A stretch of DNA of 5,105 nt from Bacteroidota bacterium (GTDB lineage: Bacteria > Bacteroidota > Ignavibacteria > UBA10030 > UBA8401): the NCBI GenBank assembly GCA_025355705.1, contig JANXZD010000460.1, forward strand, positions 1 to 5,105. Reading direction: 5' to 3'. The position numbers were made by a program, and so were the translations under genes. This document shows, in pieces, positions 1 to 5,105 of the stretch; the first letter of the stretch is position 1; each line of letters begins with the position of its first letter. The notes under the pieces are model-generated. The model worked only from the letters and a program-made list of their open reading frames with translations. It was not told where the DNA came from and made no database searches.

Positions 1-1
1 T

Positions 2-3000
2 GTCAATGACGGTGCACCAAATTCGTCGTGCACCGAAGCAATTGCACAACAAAAGATCCGTGTGAATGCGCAGCCGTATGTTGATGTCAATTTTAGAAAT
101 ATTTTCGGACGGTCGACAACTGTACCGTTCATTGTTGAAAATAATGCAGACAATGATAACGATGAACTGGATTTTTTATGGAGCGGTGTCGGAATAGTCG
201 GAAAGAACAAAGGAAATTCAGTCAATGTCAAACACGATAAAGCTGGAACATATTCCCTGACATTAACGGCAAACGATAGGACCAATACATCCAACTCTAC
301 ATTCACACAAACCATAACTTATCGTGTGAATGCTGAACCGTTACCGTCATTTAATCTCGTTAAACAAGCTGCGCCTGGTGACACGCTTTTATTAACTGCA
401 TCGGTCATCGATGAAGATAATTCTTCTGTTGCTTTTGCGTGGTCCTCTACTTCGGGACAAGAATTGACCGGCAAACAAACGAACATCCAATTCAAAACTC
501 CCGGTGATTATTCCGTTACGCTTACAGCCGATGACGGAGAAGGAGTTGAAAATTCGGTTCAGACCTATACCAAAGAGATCCATATCAATGCTCCACCAAT
601 CCCAATGATCACTGCTGAAACGCGTTCAACGTCAGCTCGTCAAAAAATCTCTGCCGAAAAGACAACCGATGCTGACCAGAAAGAACTTGTTCATACTTGG
701 GACTTTGGTGATGGAACAACAGGCATCGGAAAAACAGTGATCCACGAATTCCAGCAAAGCGGACGATATACAATTACGTTAACCGTGGATGACCGACAAA
801 AACAATCGAACAGTATTCAAAAAACATCACATGAATTAGTCATCAATCGTTATCCCTTGGCACAATTTTCTCTCCCGACAAAATGGGAACCGACCCGCCC
901 GCTTCAAGTGGACGGTTCGCACAGTAATGATCCCGACGGCTCAATTGCAGACTATACATGGTTCGTCAATGGGAAAGAGATCGCAAAAGGTGTGAATCCA
1001 TCTATTACTTTTGATGCGCCGGGCGATTACGCAGTTGCATTAAAAGTGAAAGATAATTCCGGATTTGACGATGCTGTCGGTGTAAAAACTATTCCGATCC
1101 ATATCAATTACCCTCCGACGGTAAAATGGAAAATGATCCCCGAAGTTGCAGAACCGAATGTTGCTGTTACATTTGATGCAAGTCCTTCGAGCGATCATGA
1201 AACAAGAAATCTCAAATCTGTACGATGGAATTTTTCAGATGGCTCAACTGCCGAGGGAATGAAAGTCACAAAAACATTCACTCGATCCGGAGTTATCAGT
1301 GCCACGGCAATTGTTGATGATGAAGCAGGTTTTGCAAACTCCGCACAATCATTGAAGAAAAATATTCTCGTAAATTCCTCACCGATCATCGTTACACAGA
1401 CATTGATCAAAACAAACTCACGACGAATCCTTCTTGACGCAAGCCAGAGCTATGATATTGATAAACACGCCATAAACTTTGAATGGCTGCTTCCCGATGG
1501 AAACCGTATTAACAAGGCTGCGTTCACATGGGACGCTCCTTCCGGAGGTGTTCATTTTATTACGCTTACTGCAAATGACGGACAAGGAAGAAAAAATAGC
1601 ATCACCCGCGAAACAGTAAAACTTCTTATCAATCGCCCTCCTGTCGCTGTTGTTGATTCGTTGATCTACTCCTGTACTGGACAAACAATTCTTTTCAACG
1701 GTTCATTATCGTACGATCAAGACGGTGATGCAGTCTCAACAAAATGGGATTTTGGCGATGGCGCAACTACAACGGAAACAAATCCGGCACATGTTTACAA
1801 ATTGCCAGGCTATTACACGGTAAAATTATTGCTTGACGATGGGTTTGCCGATCAACCAACGACAGCAACAATTCCAATTATTGTTCAAGGATCACCGGTT
1901 GCGTATCAAACATTTGCTGACACAACGGTCTGTGTGAACGTACCGCTTGACTTTGACGGCAACCGAAGCAGCGATCCGAACGGACCGATCGGTTCATATT
2001 CATGGGATTTTGGCGATGGAATTTCCTCATTCGGTGCAGCAGTGTCACATTCCTATACAAAAGCTGGGATCTATTATGCCACGCTGACAGTTGTCGGCAG
2101 CGGAAGCGGAAGATGCAGCAAAGTAAGCCAAGCTACTTCAACAATTCGTGTGATCGAAGGACCGACTGCAAACTTTATCATGCAGGAGCGGGTAAGTATT
2201 GATGAGTTAGTGAAGTTCGATCCTGCAATTGCAAAACCAAACGGCACGATCTCTTCGGTCCGATGGAAACTTGGAAAAGATACCGTCATCAATAGTTCTG
2301 TATTAGCGCAGATTCAACACCGGTTCAAAAAAGCAGGAATCTATGAAATTGAATTGACCATCGGAATACAATCAACGACAAATTGTAACTCCGCATCAAT
2401 CATTAAAAAGATCATCGTAAATGACCCGCCGATCATTCTGTGGAATATACCGACCGATGCTGCGTTGGGCGATCAACTAATTTTGGATGCTTCAAAATCA
2501 TTTGACAATGATGGAATTATTGCCGCCTACGATTGGTCTGTTGACGGCAAGAAGATCGGGTCAACACCAATCGTTACCGTTGCAAATCTTTCGGCGGGGA
2601 ACCATACAATTTCATTGACAATTACGGATAATTCGCAAACATCATCACAATTTGGGCGGAAAGAAACGACAGTCCGGATCAATTCTAAACCAAATCCGGC
2701 ATTCTCTCTTCCCGATGCGCTGTATGAAAATGAACTTGTCACATTACGTCCGGATCGACAGACTGATGCTGATGGAGATAATCTACGATTCTCTTGGAAA
2801 GTGAACAATGTCTCGGCGTTCGATACCATTCGAATGCCGGCAGGAAGAACCACGATTACATTAACGGCAAATGATGGACGAAATGTTCGTAACTCAATTG
2901 ACTCTGTGCAAAAAGAATTCTTTGCAATTGCAAAACCGAATCTTGTCATCGATCATCCGCAACAATGGATCGTCGGAACCGAAATCAATGCAAATCAATT

Positions 3001-3421
3001 ATATGGTAATGGAACGATCAATTTTCTGGTGAACGGAATTATTAAACCTTCTTGGAAACCATCTGTTTCCGGAAATCAAGCGGCAACAATTGAGTGGGCA
3101 CCAAAAGGAACGTCCCTTGCACAATCCACGTTTGCCGTTACCGTATTCGATTCATTGCAGTTCACGGAAAAACCTCCACTGCAAAATATCATTTGGAATC
3201 CGTCAAATCCGACGATCATACTCACATCGCCAAATGTCAATCGCCCGGAGAATGCAAAGATCGTCTATGAATGGAGAAAAGGAAAATCATCGTTCGGTGT
3301 TGGAAAAGTTGTTGAAGGCCTTTTGAACAGAGGAAAAAATGTGTTCACCGTTCGCGCGATCGATCAGGAAATGCAGGGAGCACATTATGCTGAAGTGGAC
3401 GTAGTGATTTACTGCGAATAA
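2..3421 (+). CDS. Giant PKD/Ig-like repeat protein, C-terminal part (5' end outside window)
   Basis: Probable exported or cell-surface protein built from tandem PKD-like beta-sandwich domains; such arrays usually act as adhesive or spacer modules, but its ligand and role cannot be read here. The frame is open to the left edge, so the true start lies upstream. The in-frame GTG at 62 falls inside a repeat ending (IRVNAQP) and is not a start. Of the 1139 visible residues, 1-23 are the tail of a repeat, 24-977 are eleven repeats of 83-90 residues, and 978-1139 are two divergent Ig-like segments. WDFGDG occurs at residues 233, 582 and 668, with WNFSDG at 409. Repeats commonly close with YxxTLTxxDG, an NS pair and a strand ending V/I-N. 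There are only six cysteines: 10, 558, 644, 705, 795 and 1138. I see no transmembrane helix, LPXTG motif or recognisable type IX C-terminal sorting domain, so any anchor or signal peptide must be in the missing N-terminus. It ends with TAA and is followed by a terminator. Domain class is confident; function is not. Confidence 0.9.
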   Translation, partial: VNDGAPNSSCTEAIAQQKIRVNAQPYVDVNFRNIFGRSTTVPFIVENNADNDNDELDFLWSGVGIVGKNKGNSVNVKHDKAGTYSLTLTANDRTNTSNSTFTQTITYRVNAEPLPSFNLVKQAAPGDTLLLTASVIDEDNSSVAFAWSSTSGQELTGKQTNIQFKTPGDYSVTLTADDGEGVENSVQTYTKEIHINAPPIPMITAETRSTSARQKISAEKTTDADQKELVHTWDFGDGTTGIGKTVIHEFQQSGRYTITLTVDDRQKQSNSIQKTSHELVINRYPLAQFSLPTKWEPTRPLQVDGSHSNDPDGSIADYTWFVNGKEIAKGVNPSITFDAPGDYAVALKVKDNSGFDDAVGVKTIPIHINYPPTVKWKMIPEVAEPNVAVTFDASPSSDHETRNLKSVRWNFSDGSTAEGMKVTKTFTRSGVISATAIVDDEAGFANSAQSLKKNILVNSSPIIVTQTLIKTNSRRILLDASQSYDIDKHAINFEWLLPDGNRINKAAFTWDAPSGGVHFITLTANDGQGRKNSITRETVKLLINRPPVAVVDSLIYSCTGQTILFNGSLSYDQDGDAVSTKWDFGDGATTTETNPAHVYKLPGYYTVKLLLDDGFADQPTTATIPIIVQGSPVAYQTFADTTVCVNVPLDFDGNRSSDPNGPIGSYSWDFGDGISSFGAAVSHSYTKAGIYYATLTVVGSGSGRCSKVSQATSTIRVIEGPTANFIMQERVSIDELVKFDPAIAKPNGTISSVRWKLGKDTVINSSVLAQIQHRFKKAGIYEIELTIGIQSTTNCNSASIIKKIIVNDPPIILWNIPTDAALGDQLILDASKSFDNDGIIAAYDWSVDGKKIGSTPIVTVANLSAGNHTISLTITDNSQTSSQFGRKETTVRINSKPNPAFSLPDALYENELVTLRPDRQTDADGDNLRFSWKVNNVSAFDTIRMPAGRTTITLTANDGRNVRNSIDSVQKEFFAIAKPNLVIDHPQQWIVGTEINANQLYGNGTINFLVNGIIKPSWKPSVSGNQAATIEWAPKGTSLAQSTFAVTVFDSLQFTEKPPLQNIIWNPSNPTIILTSPNVNRPENAKIVYEWRKGKSSFGVGKVVEGLLNRGKNVFTVRAIDQEMQGAHYAEVDVVIYCE
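71..2932 (+). repeat. Eleven tandem PKD-like domain repeats (protein-level)
   Basis: Approximate repeat starts, placed just after each closing V/I-N strand, are 71, 335, 593, 848, 1109, 1376, 1634, 1889, 2159, 2423 and 2684, giving units of 249-270 bases. The units are strongly diverged in sequence, so this is an old array and not a recent DNA-level amplification. Each has a hydrophobic first strand, often a D-A-S/D-G-S segment, a central tryptophan strand (WDFGDG or variants such as YTWFVNGKE, YDWSVDGKK, FEWLLPDGN), a PGDY/AGIY-type turn, the TLTxxDG strand and a closing strand. Boundaries were set by eye and may be off by a few residues. The stretch 2933-3196 (residues 978-1065) may be a twelfth, much degraded unit. 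A structure prediction would settle its fold. Confidence 0.85.
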
Positions 3422-3439
3422 TTTGTTCTTCCAATAACT

Positions 3440-3462
3440 GTAGCGCTTATAGCGCCACCTAC
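3440..3462. repeat. Short GCGC inverted/direct repeat after the PKD gene
   Basis: TAGCGC occurs twice, at 3441 and 3450, separated by TTA. The two GCGC cores could also form a four-pair stem with a five-base TTATA loop, and the flanking GTAG (3440) and CTAC (3459) are complementary. It lies 19 bases beyond the stop codon and has no T-tract, so it is not a terminator by itself. It could be a small transcript-end structure or chance. Confidence 0.3.
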
Positions 3463-3502
3463 CCCCTGGAAGTGAAGGGAAATTAACTTCAGAGATAAAA
3501 TC

Positions 3503-3537
3503 ATCCTCAAGATCATAAAATATTTTGAGGATTTTTT
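3503..3537 (+). terminator. Rho-independent terminator of the PKD gene
   Basis: ATCCTCAA at 3503-3510 pairs perfectly with TTGAGGAT at 3525-3532. A G-T pair and two A-T pairs extend the stem inward, leaving an eight-base loop. A run of six T (3532-3537) follows directly. It lies about 80 bases after the TAA of the PKD gene and well before the next start, so it should end that transcript and separate the two genes. An A-run on the left (3497-3500) gives the reverse strand a weaker T-tract, so some bidirectional activity is possible. Confidence 0.85.
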
Positions 3538-3586
3538 ATGTCAACAGTGTCAAAAGATAAACCGGTCTTGATTCTGATTTATTTTC

Positions 3587-3620
3587 ATTGAGTGCGTAGC
3601 AAAAATACACTACCTTTTTG
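3587..3620 (+). promoter_or_regulatory. Possible Bacteroidota-type promoter for the acyl-CoA synthetase gene
   Basis: TTG at 3588-3590 is followed after 20 bases by TACCTTTTTG at 3611-3620. This resembles the TTG/TAnnTTTG promoter form known from Bacteroides and Flavobacterium, with T in place of the final G. Transcription would then begin about 25-30 bases before the ATG at 3652. The same segment contains a seven-pair inverted repeat, GCAAAAA (3599) and TTTTTGC (3615). The match is short and AT-rich, and the host's sigma factor preference is unknown, so this is only a candidate. Confidence 0.3.
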
Positions 3621-3651
3621 CACACGTAATTCTTATCAATCTGAGCACGCC

Positions 3652-5105
3652 ATGAAAAAACCTTTGCAATTATTTCCGGTTCCAACCATCGATTCCATTC
3701 AACACATGATCATCCATTCAATGAATCACTACGGTGATAAACTTGCTATGGAAGATCTGAACGACACTCCCATTCCCCGGGTAACGTATTCATCACTCGC
3801 CAAGAATATTTTTAAATTTGGTACCGCGTTGAAAAAACTCGGCATCAAAGAACGAACGCATATTGCTGTGATAGGCGAGAATAGAGTACAATGGGGGATC
3901 AGTTATTTGACCGGGGCGTGTTTCAACTTCGTTACGGTTCCAATCGACAAGAATTTAAGCACAAATGAAATTTTAAACGTCATCCACGAATCGGATGCAG
4001 AGGCAGTGATCTTCTCCGGTCAGTTTGAACCAGTCTTTAGAGAGAAACATTCTTCGCTGTTGAAGGTGAAACATTACATTTCTATGGACAGCACTGATTC
4101 CGGGGATAATTTTTATTCAATGATGGAACTGATCCAAAATTCAAACGGATGCGCGGTTGATGAACTGCCGAAGATTGAACCAAAAGAAATGTGCGTTATC
4201 ATATTCACTTCGGGTACACTCGGACGAGCAAAAGGAGTGATGCTGTCACAACATAACATTGCACAAAATCTTACCGCGATGCTTAGCATTTTCTTTATGT
4301 ACCCTGAAGACCGTTTCTTATCGGTTCTTCCGATGCATCATACATATGAATGTAATTGCGGAATGCTCTGCCCGTTATATGCGGGGTCATCTATTCATTT
4401 TGCGCGTTCTTTAAAAACAGTGGTGGATGATCTACAGCGCGTAAAGGCAACAATTCTGCTTGGGGTTCCTCTATTGTATGATAAGATGTTCAAACGAATT
4501 CAAAAGGGAATTCGAGAGAAAAGAACGGTTGCTGCAATTTTCGATCCATTGATTCGATTTACTGACACGGCACAGCAATTCGGATGGAGCAGTGCAAAAA
4601 AAACAATCTTTAAAGAGATCCATCATAAATTCGGCGGTTCGATCCGTTCATTCATTGCCGGCGGTGCCGCACCCGATCCGTTGGTTGCGAAAGGATTGCG
4701 CGATCTCGGATTCAATTTTATCCAAGGATACGGGTTAACAGAAACATCACCAATTCTTGCATTGAATACTCCTTCCAATTTTAAGGATGATGCAGCCGGA
4801 ATACCGTTGCCCGGTGTTGAGATCATTATCCATAATCCAAATACTGACGGCACCGGTGAGGTATATGCAAAAGGACCGAATGTGATGCTCGGATATTATA
4901 AGAATCTCACAGCAACCGCAGACGTGTTCGATGGTGAATGGTTCAAAACGGGCGATATTGGTTTTATCGATCCGGACGGATTCCTGCATATCAGCGGAAG
5001 AAAAAAGAACGTGATCATTTCGAAAAGCGGGAAAAATGTTTTCCCAGAGGAGATCGAAGATGTTCTCAACCGAAGTTCTTATATTTTGGAATCGTTGGTG
5101 TACGG
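3652..5105 (+). CDS. Long-chain acyl-CoA synthetase-like AMP-forming ligase (3' end outside window)
   Basis: Member of the ANL adenylate-forming superfamily, most like long-chain fatty-acid-CoA ligases. By family it would activate a carboxylic (probably fatty) acid with ATP to an acyl-adenylate and pass it to CoA, in the cytoplasm or at the inner membrane face. Visible motifs are the phosphate loop TSGTLGRAKG (residues 186-195), LPMHHTYE (226-233), GVPLLYDKM (271-279), AGGAAPDP (336-343), GYGLTET (359-365), WFKTGD (430-435, the ribose-binding Asp) and GRKKN (449-453), leading into SGKNVFPEEIE. The phosphate loop has Leu where the family usually has Thr/Ser. No signal peptide or membrane segment is seen. 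The ATG at 3652 fits the N-terminus of the family. The frame has a TGA at 3589, and the only other candidate, GTG at 3592, has no support. No clear Shine-Dalgarno precedes the ATG. The 484 residues shown lack the end of the C-terminal lid domain, including the late catalytic lysine region. The exact substrate cannot be told. Confidence 0.93.
   Translation, partial: MKKPLQLFPVPTIDSIQHMIIHSMNHYGDKLAMEDLNDTPIPRVTYSSLAKNIFKFGTALKKLGIKERTHIAVIGENRVQWGISYLTGACFNFVTVPIDKNLSTNEILNVIHESDAEAVIFSGQFEPVFREKHSSLLKVKHYISMDSTDSGDNFYSMMELIQNSNGCAVDELPKIEPKEMCVIIFTSGTLGRAKGVMLSQHNIAQNLTAMLSIFFMYPEDRFLSVLPMHHTYECNCGMLCPLYAGSSIHFARSLKTVVDDLQRVKATILLGVPLLYDKMFKRIQKGIREKRTVAAIFDPLIRFTDTAQQFGWSSAKKTIFKEIHHKFGGSIRSFIAGGAAPDPLVAKGLRDLGFNFIQGYGLTETSPILALNTPSNFKDDAAGIPLPGVEIIIHNPNTDGTGEVYAKGPNVMLGYYKNLTATADVFDGEWFKTGDIGFIDPDGFLHISGRKKNVIISKSGKNVFPEEIEDVLNRSSYILESLVY

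Noticed and set aside
62..64. GTG at 62 as the start of the long repeat protein
   Set aside because: The same frame is open to the left edge and encodes a typical repeat ending (VNDG...NSS...KIRVNA), so this is an internal valine codon.
71..2932. Recent tandem duplication or CRISPR-like nucleotide repeats in the PKD array
   Set aside because: The units are similar only at protein level; apart from short matches such as the 18-base stretch, their DNA is strongly diverged and the whole is one continuous reading frame.
2527..2949. 140-residue open frame on the - strand within the PKD gene
   Set aside because: It lies wholly opposite a well-supported + strand gene, its composition is that of an antisense shadow, and no domain or ribosome site supports it. 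The other reverse-strand and alternate-frame ORFs here were rejected for the same reason.
3469..3490. GAAGT/ACTTC inverted repeat before the terminator
   Set aside because: Only five pairs around a twelve-base loop, no T-tract after it; likely chance.
4623..4989. Two overlapping - strand ORFs opposite the acyl-CoA synthetase
   Set aside because: The + strand carries conserved adenylation motifs throughout this stretch, so these reverse frames are shadows.
2..5105. A functional operon linking the PKD protein and the acyl-CoA synthetase
   Set aside because: A strong terminator and 230 bases separate the genes, and no shared pathway is evident.

Overview
The window holds the 3' part of one very long repeat-protein gene and the 5' part of a fatty-acid activation gene. 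Both are on the + strand, separated by a 230-base intergenic gap that carries a clear intrinsic terminator. Neither gene is complete. The sequence is moderately AT-rich and the second gene has little Shine-Dalgarno signal. A possible Bacteroidota-type promoter (TTG, 20 bases, TAnnTTT) lies before it. Together with a giant array of PKD-like domains, this suggests a member of the Bacteroidota/Ignavibacteria/Chlorobi group. That placement is an inference from style, not from a marker gene.

Bases 2-3421 are an open frame running in from the left edge. They encode at least 1139 residues of a presumably exported protein made of eleven consecutive PKD/Ig-like beta-sandwich repeats of 83-90 residues, the tail of another repeat before them, and two more divergent C-terminal segments. 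The GTG at 62 lies inside the reading frame and is not a start: the frame is open upstream and encodes a typical repeat ending there. Only three repeats keep the textbook WDFGDG motif. The others diverge at that position but share a distinctive repeat ending (about N-D-G, then N-S, then a strand ending in V/I-N and a new repeat starting with x-P).

Bases 3422-3651 are intergenic. They hold a short GCGC-containing inverted/direct repeat, a strong rho-independent terminator at 3503-3537, and a low-confidence promoter at 3587-3620. A 17-codon ORF starting at 3538 sits behind the terminator's GAGGA and is probably coincidental.

Bases 3652-5105 encode the first 484 residues of a long-chain acyl-CoA synthetase-like AMP-forming ligase, with most adenylation motifs visible and the extreme C-terminus cut off by the window. 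The terminator makes it likely that the two genes are separate transcription units, and I see no functional link between them. I found no RNA genes, mobile elements, CRISPR arrays or defence genes. This looks like an ordinary genomic region whose most notable content is the long divergent PKD array.
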